Shown piece after piece: positions 19,841 to 27,571 of a stretch of 64,000 bases of DNA (position 1 is the first letter of the stretch; each line of letters starts with the position of its first letter). Source of the DNA: Verrucomicrobium sp. BvORR106 (GTDB lineage: Bacteria > Verrucomicrobiota > Verrucomicrobiia > Verrucomicrobiales > Verrucomicrobiaceae); contig NZ_BATR01000027.1 in the NCBI RefSeq assembly GCF_000739655.1, forward strand, positions 22,064 through 86,063, in the 5' to 3' direction. The notes below the pieces were generated by a model that was given only the letters and a program-made list of their open reading frames with translations, was not told where the DNA came from and did not search any database. The position numbers were made by a program, and so were the translations under genes.

Positions 19841-20257
19841 TCAGTAAAAATAAGGTTTTGCGATGGTCTGGAATTCAACCACCTCAGGCGGGTTGACATC
19901 ATTTCCACGGAAAAGGTGCAATTGGATGTAACTCCCTTGCCCAATTTCGAATTGGAGGCTGCGAGACACAGTTTTTCCGTCTGACAACTGAACATCGATT
20001 TTCACTGTGCCTGAATCTTCAGTGCATCGGAAGTCCAAAAATTTGGCGAGACCAGAGCTCGGATCGGTTGAGATTTTCTCGCTACACAAGATCTTGCCAT
20101 CAACTCGAAGTGTGACGTCATCTTCTTGATATCCTCCCGCTAGGTAGAATGAAACCTGCTCACCCGCCAGCTTTGACTTTTTGCCACTACAGGCAAGCCC
20201 GAATGTGGTGCAGAGCAACACACAAGTGACAAGAGTGATTGTTGGTTTCAATTCCAC
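19841..20257 (-). CDS. Putative lipoprotein, unknown function
   Basis: 138 residues. The N-terminus 'MELKPTITLVTCVLLCTTFGLACSGKK' ends in a lipobox-like 'GLAC', predicting lipidation at Cys23. The rest is beta-rich ('VSFYLAGGYQEDDVTLRVDGKILCSEKI', 'FRCTEDSGTVKIDVQLSDGK'), giving a single small beta domain. Base composition is lower in GC than neighbouring genes. It follows the candidate effector gene on the same strand after 158 bp; no functional link can be shown. Confidence 0.6.
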   Translation of the reverse strand: MELKPTITLVTCVLLCTTFGLACSGKKSKLAGEQVSFYLAGGYQEDDVTLRVDGKILCSEKISTDPSSGLAKFLDFRCTEDSGTVKIDVQLSDGKTVSRSLQFEIGQGSYIQLHLFRGNDVNPPEVVEFQTIAKPYFY

Positions 20258-20415
20258 TAGCCTCCCGTTCCATTCTTAGTGAAGAGACTTCGAACCTTGA
20301 AAAGGTCATCTTGATACAAGTCGGAAGGATCCGAGTGTATCTTTCCGCTCACCATCTACCTGTCATAACGCTAACGGACAGGCTATGGCAAAGAGAGGGC
20401 ATTGCACCTGAGCTT

Positions 20416-21366
20416 CTACTGCTTCTCCGGGGCGATGATGATGTGGGTGCGGCTACCTTCGACCATGTCGATGACGCCCTGCGGGCCGACATTGGCGAGG
20501 GAGTTGAGGTGACTGAAGAGGTCCTTGGTGTGGCCCCGCCATTGCTCGCTGGTCGAGGTGCCGTGCCCTTCCAATTGGAAAAAGGTGTCGCCGTTGGGGG
20601 TCTTGCCAGTCAGGAGGTGGCCGAAACCGTTGCCACCCGAGGGGCCGCCGACGTCACTGGTGGGCATGTCGATCCCGTATTGTTCACGTTTCACCGCGGT
20701 CTTGTCCGTCATGCTCGTGTAGTGCGAGGACTTGCCAGTGGCGGAGCGGTCGATCTTGTCTGGATTCTCTTTGAACTTGTCCAGCGTCTCGCTCCCGGGG
20801 ACCACCACATGGGCACCATGCAGCACGGCGGCCCGAAACTCGTCCTGGTTCATCGGTCTGTATTTGGGCTCGCCATTTCCGTCAACGCCATCGCGACAGT
20901 AGGCGCGGGGGCCCAGGTCATCGATGGTCTTGAGGATTTCTTTGTGGGGCTGACTGACTTTGTCGCTGCTCTGGGCGATGGCGAACATGCTGCTGAGGCT
21001 GTCCACCCGCGACTTGTCGGAGAGGACTTTGGCCGGATTGGATTCTTGAGGGGCAAGCGTGTTGTAAACAGCTTTACCTGTCTTCACGGCGGCCAAGGCT
21101 CCCATCTCGGGGCCCAAGACAGGACTCACCGTGGTGGCGACACCGTAGGAGACGCCCGCCGTGACCGCCCAGCGCCCGAGGGCCATGAAACCGCTCACGA
21201 CCTGCTTGGCGCTGGGCATCCAACTGGTGCTGCCACTGCCCCCTTCTGGGTTGACCATGGCCCCGGAAAACTTTGGGGAGGTGGTGCGCTCCGGGGTGCT
21301 GCCGACGGATACATCCCCTCCCACACCCGTCAGCGGGCTCGTCGAGCTGATATTGCTACCGATCAT
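20416..21366 (-). CDS. Candidate type III secretion effector
   Basis: 316 residues preceded by a good Shine-Dalgarno (GAGGTAA, 5 nt before the ATG) and only 9 bp after the stop of a CesT-type chaperone. The first ~48 residues are Ser/Thr/Gly-rich with few charges (MIGSNISSTSPLTGVGGDVS...), as expected of a type III secretion signal. A hydrophobic stretch follows (~57-95). The C-terminal ~150 residues contain 'YRPMNQDEFRAAVLHGAHVVVPGSE' and 'GFGHLLTGKTPNGDTFFQLEGHG', with several His/Asp that could be catalytic; no known enzyme family was recognised. There is no Sec signal peptide. The effector call rests on the chaperone pairing and N-terminus and is an inference. Confidence 0.6.
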   Translation of the reverse strand: MIGSNISSTSPLTGVGGDVSVGSTPERTTSPKFSGAMVNPEGGSGSTSWMPSAKQVVSGFMALGRWAVTAGVSYGVATTVSPVLGPEMGALAAVKTGKAVYNTLAPQESNPAKVLSDKSRVDSLSSMFAIAQSSDKVSQPHKEILKTIDDLGPRAYCRDGVDGNGEPKYRPMNQDEFRAAVLHGAHVVVPGSETLDKFKENPDKIDRSATGKSSHYTSMTDKTAVKREQYGIDMPTSDVGGPSGGNGFGHLLTGKTPNGDTFFQLEGHGTSTSEQWRGHTKDLFSHLNSLANVGPQGVIDMVEGSRTHIIIAPEKQ

Positions 21367-21375
21367 AGTGTTACC

Positions 21376-21840
21376 TCAGACTAAGGATGACAGGTCCGCC
21401 AGATCGGTGTCGGTGCTCCCATCTGCGCCGTTCAGGCGCCCCGTAGCAGCCACCTCTCGCGCTTTGAAAATCAGATCGACCAAGCTCTCAAGCTCCTCCG
21501 TCAGCCAGTCAGCCGTCAGGTGCGCAGTCGGGAAGCTCTTGAACACGATGATGCTGCCAGTCTCACGTTTCGCGGCGAAGGAGGCTCCGTCAGTCGCGGT
21601 GCCGAGAGCATGCAGTCGGAGCAGGTTCTCCAGCACCGTCGCTTCCACCTCCGGGTCGGGCCAGGGCATGAACTCGTTCCAGAGGCAAACACGCTTCCCC
21701 TCATTGACGACATCGATGCGGATGACGGTGTTGTCCTGCAACGTGATCGAGAGGCTTTCCGTCTCGGAGTTGGGCGGTTGCAGGCCCAGATGGGAGAGGG
21801 CCTGGGAAACAATGGATATAGCGTCCTGATTGGTGGTCAT
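21376..21840 (-). CDS. CesT-family type III secretion chaperone
   Basis: 154 residues from the ATG at 21840, which has an AGGGAAAAG Shine-Dalgarno-like tract; an upstream in-frame ATG would add a basic leader that does not fit. The acidic protein has the class I chaperone plan: helix 1 'DAISIVSQALSHLGL', strands 'LSITLQDNTVIRIDVVNEGKRVCLW', 'LLRLHALGTATDGASFAAKRETGSIIVFKSF' and a last long helix 'WLTEELESLVDLIFKAREV'. Such chaperones bind and deliver one neighbouring effector, which matches the gene 9 bp downstream. Apparatus genes are not in the window. Confidence 0.72.
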   Translation of the reverse strand: MTTNQDAISIVSQALSHLGLQPPNSETESLSITLQDNTVIRIDVVNEGKRVCLWNEFMPWPDPEVEATVLENLLRLHALGTATDGASFAAKRETGSIIVFKSFPTAHLTADWLTEELESLVDLIFKAREVAATGRLNGADGSTDTDLADLSSLV

Positions 21841-21871
21841 AGTCTTTTCCCTGAACGCCTTTATCTGGATC

Positions 21872-22423
21872 TCACGTCTGACTGTCAAGACTTTTGGCTG
21901 TTCCAGCATTATTTGCATTAAACTCCATTCGGAGCAGGCTCATCAAAATGGAATTGATGCGCTCGCCGCGAAAGATGAAATCCTGCCGCAGCACGCCCTC
22001 GATGCGAAAGCCCGCCCGCGTGTATAGCAAAGCCGCCCGCGTGTTTCGTTCGTGCACGGTCAGCCAGATTCGCTCGAGCCCATGCGTGGAAAAACCCTGC
22101 TCCAGCGCCAGCCGGATGGCGTGGGACGCGACGCCCTGGCCACGAGCCGAGGCTTCACCGAGGTAGATGGAGAGCCGGGCCGATTGAAGAAAAGTGTCGA
22201 TGCAATCGAGCATGACGTTTCCAACATGGGCAGCGCGATGATGAATGGCCCAGGCATGGGTCTCCTGCCCCAGGCTGGCTTTTTCGATCCACTGCTGAAT
22301 CGATGACAAGGTCGGCCGCAAGCGCATGCCGAAGTTGTCTGCGACTTCCGGGTCCAAAAGCCAGCGCATCATGCGTTCGGCGTCGTCGGGAGCGACTGGG
22401 CGGAGCTGGCAGTTGTCAGGCAT
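21872..22423 (-). CDS. GNAT-family N-acetyltransferase (RimJ/RimL-like)
   Basis: 183 residues. 'LRPVAPDDAERMMRWLLDPEV' opens the fold; 'YLGEASARGQGVASHAIRLALEQGF' holds the acetyl-CoA-binding R/Q-x-x-G-x-G/A pattern and 'VHERNTRAALLYTRAGFRIEGVLRQ' is the classical C-terminal block. Substrate unknown, possibly a protein N-terminus or amino sugar. It ends 31 bp upstream of the chaperone gene on the same strand, so it may share the chaperone/effector transcript. Confidence 0.88.
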   Translation of the reverse strand: MPDNCQLRPVAPDDAERMMRWLLDPEVADNFGMRLRPTLSSIQQWIEKASLGQETHAWAIHHRAAHVGNVMLDCIDTFLQSARLSIYLGEASARGQGVASHAIRLALEQGFSTHGLERIWLTVHERNTRAALLYTRAGFRIEGVLRQDFIFRGERINSILMSLLRMEFNANNAGTAKSLDSQT

Positions 22424-22594
22424 TGGATGGCTGGGTGGGGACGGGATCCATACGGGCCATCACAGTACATTGGCAAGCCCTCCGATCAAAGAAAGGAGCT
22501 CCGCAGGAAGCCTGTCAACCGCCTGAAAAAGGGACGGATGAACTCAGCACGCTGCTCAAGACATCCCAGTGGCATGAAGAAGATGGCAAAGGCT

Positions 22595-23506
22595 CTACTC
22601 ATCCGGAGACGTTGCTCCCGGTCGATGGGCCCGAACAAGTAGAACGTCGCTCGGCACCGAGTCAACGATGCGCGGCGTGTTGCCGCCCATGAGCAGATGA
22701 AAGAGAAATCCTCTTCCATAGGCCCCGATGACAGTGAGGTCTGCATGCTGTTCTTCGACATAGCGGCGGAGCATCAAGCCGGGAGGACCATGCTCGATCA
22801 TCGTCCTGATGCCCTCGCGAACTTGTGCTGGCAATGCCGCATCTCTCAGGAATTCAGTGATCGTGGCCCGTTCCATCGCCGCAAATTCCTGGCTTAGCGT
22901 GGTGTCTGACAAAAGAGCACGGTAGGGCATTTCAAATGCATGCATCAGTGCAAACCGGCTGCCAGCAAAAGAACCCGCCGCGCATTCAAGCCCATACCGT
23001 GACTCCTCCGTGAAGTCAGTTCCCACAAGGATGTGCCGGTAAGGGCCGTTGGGTCTGTTCTTCACCACGAGGACGGACATGGGCGATTTCCGAACTAGAT
23101 GTTCTACGGTGCTCCCGAGAGGCATCCGTCCCGAGATGTCTTCCTGAGCCATCCCCAGGACCATCATCTCACAGCCTTCTCTGGCTGCCGTATCGAGGAT
23201 CACGCGGGCAGGGTCCCCCTCCCCGATCAGAATCTTCAGATGGTCGACCTCCTCCCGGAGGTCCCGCCTGATTTGTTTTTGAATGTTCATCTCAGGGACG
23301 GGAGACCGACGCCACGATGGAAGGGGGTTGGCGAGATCAGAAAGGCTTTCCAGCTTCCGGTCGATCGCGTGGACGATCACCAGTTCCGCCCCCCACTGCC
23401 GGGAGAGCTGGGCCGCCCGGTCCAGAGCGCGGTCGCCACGTGCGCTCAGGTCCGTGGCCAGCAGTATCCTTTTTGGTGGGCGGCTGATTGGGTTCATGTT
23501 CGTCAT
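22595..23506 (-). CDS. Universal stress protein with two Usp domains
   Basis: 303 residues forming two tandem Usp domains: residues ~12-148 ('RILLATDLSARGDRALDRAAQLS' to 'GSTVEHLVRKSPMSVLVVK') and ~155-295 ('HILVGTDFTEESRYGLECAAG' to 'GRGFLFHLLMGGNTPRIVDSVPSDVLLVRA'). The G-x2-G-x9-GS/T nucleotide-binding motif is clear in domain 1 (GMAQEDISGRMPLGST) and altered in domain 2. It lies ~105 bp downstream of the antiporter gene on the same strand, as part of the salt/stress cluster. An alternative start is the ATG three codons in. Confidence 0.92.
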   Translation of the reverse strand: MTNMNPISRPPKRILLATDLSARGDRALDRAAQLSRQWGAELVIVHAIDRKLESLSDLANPLPSWRRSPVPEMNIQKQIRRDLREEVDHLKILIGEGDPARVILDTAAREGCEMMVLGMAQEDISGRMPLGSTVEHLVRKSPMSVLVVKNRPNGPYRHILVGTDFTEESRYGLECAAGSFAGSRFALMHAFEMPYRALLSDTTLSQEFAAMERATITEFLRDAALPAQVREGIRTMIEHGPPGLMLRRYVEEQHADLTVIGAYGRGFLFHLLMGGNTPRIVDSVPSDVLLVRAHRPGATSPDE

Positions 23507-23610
23507 GTTTGTTTTGTTGGTAATGATTCGATGTGGGGTTCAGGGTAGAACTTGCTGAGATCCATGCAGGCTCGCAGGGCCCATGCCCTCGTTAAGGAGA
23601 TGCGCACAGG

Positions 23611-25473
23611 TCAGCTGGGGCAGCTCTCTGAGATCCTGTCATTCGCATCTCCCAGCTCGCGTCTCGGCCAAAGGATGACCGTGCCCAGAACCCCGGCGAT
23701 GAGCGACGCGGTGAAGATCGCGATCTTTGCAGCAGCAAAGTCCGCAGGTGCCGGGAAAGCTTCACCCGCGATGAACAGGGACATGGTGAAGCCGATCCCC
23801 GCCAGCGCGCCAGCACCCGCAAGCTGACGCCAGCCATACTCTGGCGGCTTGGTTGCAATTCGCAGGCGGACCGCCAGCCAGGCAGCAAGCACGATGCCGA
23901 GCGGCTTTCCGACGACGAGACCAAGCGTGATGGCAAGCATCAGTCCTCCATGTGACTGGAAGACATCCCAGGCTAGAACCACCCCTGCGTTAGCGAGGGC
24001 AAAAAGCGGCAGCACAAGATAGCTGGACCAGGGCTCCACCGAACGGAGGAGCTTGTCTGTAGGCGACTCCGTTCGGTCATGGATGGCATCCAGTTCCCGC
24101 AACGCTGGTTCAGAAAGTCCATGCCTCATCATCGCCCCGCCATTGCGGCGGGTCTCGGCCCGGATGATGGCCTCGGCCTGGGCCATCAACACATTCAACT
24201 TTGCAGGAGGCCGGGCCGGAGTGACCAGCGCGAGGATCACCCCTGCAAGCGTGGCGTGGAGGCCGGACTCATGCAGACAGATCCACAGAATGATGCCCAA
24301 CAACAGGTAGGGCAACGGGCGATAGATGCCCCACCGGTTCATCCCGATCAAAAGCAGCGTCATCGCCACCGAGGCAATCAAGTAGTTCAGATACAGCGCT
24401 TCTGTGTAGAAAACCGCGATGATGGCGATGGCAACCAGGTCATCGATGATGACGGCAGCCGTCAGGAACACGCGCAACTCGACCGGCACCCGCGTTCCGA
24501 GCAGCACAATGACTGCCACGGCAAACGCCGTGTCCGTTGCGATAGGCACTGCCCATCCCCGGGCGAGCGGGCCCGATGGCGCGATACAAAGATAGATCAG
24601 GACCGGCACAATAATACCGCCAAAGGCAGCGATGACAGGCAATGCACCGGATCGCAATGTCGCGAGGCGTCCTATGGTGAACTCCCTCTTGATTTCCAGC
24701 CCAACGACGAAAAAGAAGATGGCGAGAAGCCCATCATTGATCCAGCCCAGCAGCGGGAGACTCAGCGCAGCTTCACCGATGCGGACGCCGCCCATCACAC
24801 CCCACAGCGAGGCGAAGGACCCGCCAAACACCGAGTTCGCCAGGATCACCGCGAGCACCGACATGAAAAGAAGCAGCATGCCCGCCGAGGGTGCCCACCG
24901 CGCAAAGTTCAGCGCAGCGGTCTGCACCCGGTGCCCAAGCGTGCCCAGCATCGCATCTGCCAGGGCATTCTCATCCCAGGGGCCTTCATAGCGTCGCCCG
25001 TTGATGAAGAAGGTGGGCGTCATGACCACTCCGCTGCGGTGCGCGCTTTCCACATCCTCCTGCACTCTCGCTTTTGCGGCATCACACACGGAGGCGCGAT
25101 CTGCGTCATCAAGCGAAAGCTGGAACTCGCCGGCGAACCGTTCAAGATCTTCAGACTTGAACGATTGGCCGCCTTTCATAAGAGCGTCATGGACAGGCCA
25201 GAACTCGCCATTCAAAAGAAAGGCATGCTCCGCCAGCTCTGCGGCCCGCCTTGCCAGACCGCTGTCCCCTGCCGGCCGATGTCGATAGACATAGCGCAAC
25301 CTTTCCCCGAATCGGTCCCGGAGGTCTGCCACGACCTCGTGCGCGGCGTGACAGGAGGGTCGCGTGTAGTTCCCATATTCCACCAGCGTCAACTCGGCGT
25401 CAGGATCCCCGAGGATATGGTCACGCTGGGGGTCCACCGGACGGTCGAGTTTGGTCGGTCTTATATGGGCCAT
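23611..25473 (-). CDS. nhaA: Na+/H+ antiporter NhaA with N-terminal DsbA-like thioredoxin domain
   Basis: 620 residues from the ATG at 25473. Residues ~12-185 are a DsbA-like thioredoxin fold ('[17 protein letters not shown]', '[17 protein letters not shown]' with the cis-Pro loop). The active-site CxxC is degenerate: Arg38-Pro-Ser-Cys41, so the nucleophilic cysteine is missing. Residues ~200-605 are NhaA with about 11-12 membrane segments, including '[19 protein letters not shown]', '[15 protein letters not shown]' and the essential Asp pair in '[17 protein letters not shown]'. NhaA exchanges 2 H+ for 1 Na+. Fusions of this architecture are known; loss of the catalytic Cys suggests a structural or sensing role for the domain. 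Flanked by HPF and Usp genes and an NhaR-type regulator. Confidence 0.93.
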   Translation of the reverse strand: MAHIRPTKLDRPVDPQRDHILGDPDAELTLVEYGNYTRPSCHAAHEVVADLRDRFGERLRYVYRHRPAGDSGLARRAAELAEHAFLLNGEFWPVHDALMKGGQSFKSEDLERFAGEFQLSLDDADRASVCDAAKARVQEDVESAHRSGVVMTPTFFINGRRYEGPWDENALADAMLGTLGHRVQTAALNFARWAPSAGMLLLFMSVLAVILANSVFGGSFASLWGVMGGVRIGEAALSLPLLGWINDGLLAIFFFVVGLEIKREFTIGRLATLRSGALPVIAAFGGIIVPVLIYLCIAPSGPLARGWAVPIATDTAFAVAVIVLLGTRVPVELRVFLTAAVIIDDLVAIAIIAVFYTEALYLNYLIASVAMTLLLIGMNRWGIYRPLPYLLLGIILWICLHESGLHATLAGVILALVTPARPPAKLNVLMAQAEAIIRAETRRNGGAMMRHGLSEPALRELDAIHDRTESPTDKLLRSVEPWSSYLVLPLFALANAGVVLAWDVFQSHGGLMLAITLGLVVGKPLGIVLAAWLAVRLRIATKPPEYGWRQLAGAGALAGIGFTMSLFIAGEAFPAPADFAAAKIAIFTASLIAGVLGTVILWPRRELGDANDRISESCPS

Positions 25474-25509
25474 AGTGGACTGGGAATCGGGGATAGTTGG
25501 AATGTGACG

Positions 25510-25543
25510 CCCGGCATGGCATTCGTGCGGATGCCATGCCGGG
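25510..25543 (-). promoter_or_regulatory. Leader hairpin 36 bp upstream of nhaA
   Basis: Perfect 13-bp arms CCCGGCATGGCAT (25510-25522) and ATGCCATGCCGGG (25531-25543) around an 8-nt loop, in the 230-bp space between the HPF gene and nhaA. No T-tract follows on the minus strand, so it is more likely a 5' UTR structure (translation control or transcript stabilisation) than a terminator. The rest of the gap is GC-rich and contains further short complementary segments. Confidence 0.5.
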
Positions 25544-25702
25544 TCCGTTAAGAGGGGTTTGCCCCCCAGGAAAGCCCACGCCGCTTTCTTTTTCAGCGCA
25601 GCGGGGCGGCTCTGCGCCGTTGCGTGGCGCAAACCATAAGTATCTCATCGAACCCCATGTGGGTTGTTGACGCGTTTGATACGCCGGAAACGGGAGTTCA
25701 AC

Positions 25703-26059
25703 TCATCTCACCCTCCCGCGAACGGGAAGGATCCGGGCCCGGACGTGCCGGGTCTTGCGCCTCCTTGAGCGGCGCGCGAGCTTCCTGGTCATCAACCCTA
25801 TGGCCGTGTACATGTCCGCATGAGTCGCCGCGGCATGGAGGTCCCGCCCCGGCAATGCGAGGCGCAGGCTGGCTGAAAAGCGCCTTCCCTCCGCAGTGCC
25901 ATGGTGCCTCCGTAGCACGACGTGGGCCGCCAGAGCATCGTTCGCGTAGTGGGATAATTTTTCGACACTCTCCCGGACGCAGGCATTCAAAGTTGGCGTG
26001 AGGGTGAGATGGTGCGGCATGATGTGTACAGGGATGGAGGTGCGGGTGTTCATCTTCAT
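25703..26059 (-). CDS. Ribosome hibernation factor HPF/RaiA-like
   Basis: 118 residues from ATG 26059 (alternative ATG at 26053). Short-form HPF/YfiA fold: 'LTLTPTLNACVRESVEKLSHYANDALAAHVVLRR' (strand, helix, strand) and 'HAAATHADMYTAIGLMTRKLARRSRRRKTRH' (last helix followed by a basic tail). It binds the 30S subunit in stationary phase or stress and blocks translation. It precedes nhaA in the same direction and is divergent from the NhaR-type gene, placing ribosome protection in the same stress unit as sodium export. Confidence 0.82.
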   Translation of the reverse strand: MKMNTRTSIPVHIMPHHLTLTPTLNACVRESVEKLSHYANDALAAHVVLRRHHGTAEGRRFSASLRLALPGRDLHAAATHADMYTAIGLMTRKLARRSRRRKTRHVRARILPVRGRVR

Positions 26060-26189
26060 AGGTGTAGAATTCCGGCTCGTTGGTCTCAGACCTATCAGGA
26101 CCAACCTGTGGTCACACGGTCTGCTTCTCATCGGCATCCCACCCTACCCGCCGGGACAATGCGCCACAATGACTGCATTCTTATGCAAC

Positions 26190-26208
26190 CGATAACAAAA
26201 AGTTATCG
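26190..26208. promoter_or_regulatory. Perfect inverted repeat at the nhaR start (candidate LysR operator)
   Basis: CGATAAC-AAAAA-GTTATCG ends 10 bp before the ATG at 26219, in the divergent region facing the HPF-nhaA-usp genes. The arms fit the T-N11-A pattern typical of LysR sites. Autoregulation and co-control of the divergent operon are inferred. Confidence 0.55.
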
Positions 26209-26218
26209 TTGAAATGAT

Positions 26219-27124
26219 ATGGACCAGCTCAACTTCCACCACTTGCGCTACTTCTGGGCGGTTGCCAGAAAGGGTGGCGTTCGCAAGGCAGCAGAAGCAT
26301 TGAACGTTTCCCAACCGGCCATCAGTGCGCAGCTCCGCAGCCTGGAAGAATCGCTCGGCGAGAAACTCTTCAAGCGAAAGGGACGGGGAATTGCCCTGAC
26401 CGACGCCGGACGCTTGGCGCTGGGCTATGCGGATGAGATATTTGCTGCAGGGCGGGAACTGGTGACCTCCTTCAAGCACCTCCCGGGAGCCCAGAAGGTT
26501 CTGAAATTCAACGTCGGCATGACAGACGCCCTTTCCAAGCAGATCGCTTTCGAGTTACTCAAGCCCGCCTTCCAGTTCCGCATTCCTACGCACATCGTCT
26601 GTCGGCAGGGGGAACTCGCCCCGCTCGTTCATCAGCTTCGCACCCACCGCCTCGACATTGTCCTGTCTGATGAACCGGCCTCGAGCAGTCTCAAGATGAA
26701 AGTGTACAACCACCGCCTGGGCCGCTCAGGCGTTACTTTCTGCGCAGCGCCTCCTCTTGCGACAAAGCTCCGCCGAAACTTCCCACGGTGCCTTCACAAC
26801 GCGCCCGCCTTGCTTCCGAGTGAAAACATGGGCAGCCGGATCGCGCTCGAGACGTGGTTTGACTCAGAATCCATCCGGCCCAGGGTCGTGGCAGAATTCG
26901 AAGATGCCACACTCATGATGGTGGCAGCCTCACAAGGGGAGTGGGGATTCACCGCGATCCCTACCGCCGTCAGTGCTGCGACTCTCAAACACTACGGGCT
27001 CAAGGTCATTGCCAGGGTGGACGGGTGCGGCAGCGACTACTATGCCATCACGACAGAGCGACGGGTCAAGCATCCCGTGGCGGCGGCTATTACAGGAAAC
27101 AACCATGCGGAGTTTTTTTCGTAG
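26219..27124 (+). CDS. nhaR: LysR-type regulator NhaR
   Basis: 301 residues. The winged HTH at residues 1-62 ('MDQLNFHHLRYFWAVARKG', 'ALNVSQPAISAQLRSLEESLGEKLFKRKGRGIALTDAGR') and the C-terminal periplasmic-binding-like domain closely follow the NhaR subgroup ('NFHHLRYFW.VAR.GG' and 'SSSLKMKVYNHRLGRSGVTFCA'). In enterobacteria NhaR activates nhaA in response to Na+. Its position beside the divergent HPF-nhaA-usp cluster supports that role here. The palindrome at 26190-26208 suggests it binds its own promoter. Confidence 0.88.
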   Translation: MDQLNFHHLRYFWAVARKGGVRKAAEALNVSQPAISAQLRSLEESLGEKLFKRKGRGIALTDAGRLALGYADEIFAAGRELVTSFKHLPGAQKVLKFNVGMTDALSKQIAFELLKPAFQFRIPTHIVCRQGELAPLVHQLRTHRLDIVLSDEPASSSLKMKVYNHRLGRSGVTFCAAPPLATKLRRNFPRCLHNAPALLPSENMGSRIALETWFDSESIRPRVVAEFEDATLMMVAASQGEWGFTAIPTAVSAATLKHYGLKVIARVDGCGSDYYAITTERRVKHPVAAAITGNNHAEFFS

Positions 27125-27571
27125 TGGGCGAAAGCGAAGTCCTTCGGCATCCAGCCGCGGAAAAGTCATCGACGCCGACTCCGGCAGAAATTGCCAGCCT
27201 GCACTTTTCCGGCCGCGTGATAAAACGCGCTTTCACACGCACCACCGTTCCCGCCACCGTACGCACCTGCCAACGCTGCACCAGTATCGAGAGCACCAGC
27301 GTTGCCAACGTTCAAATGAAGCCCCCGCCAAAAACAGTCCGTAGGCCGGCGGCAAAAGGGCAAATGGCAGGCCGCGTGTGGGCAACTCTCTGTTAGAAGA
27401 CAGGCGACCACAGGAGGGGTTATCTAAGGCGTACTTGTCTAGCCTCATGTCGTCACAAGAGCACCAATCAAAAGTTGCAGTGCGAGGACTGACTCCTAGC
27501 AAGGTTCCCGAGCCGTTGTGTGGGGAAAATTGACAACACGGAGGGGCCGAGGCCAAGCTGTGAGCTTACAC
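27125..27571. other. Gap without a recognised gene
   Basis: About 450 bp. Several overlapping short frames exist but none has a motif or credible start. The last 150 bp are somewhat lower in GC and should contain the promoter of the STAND ATPase gene. Confidence 0.4.
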
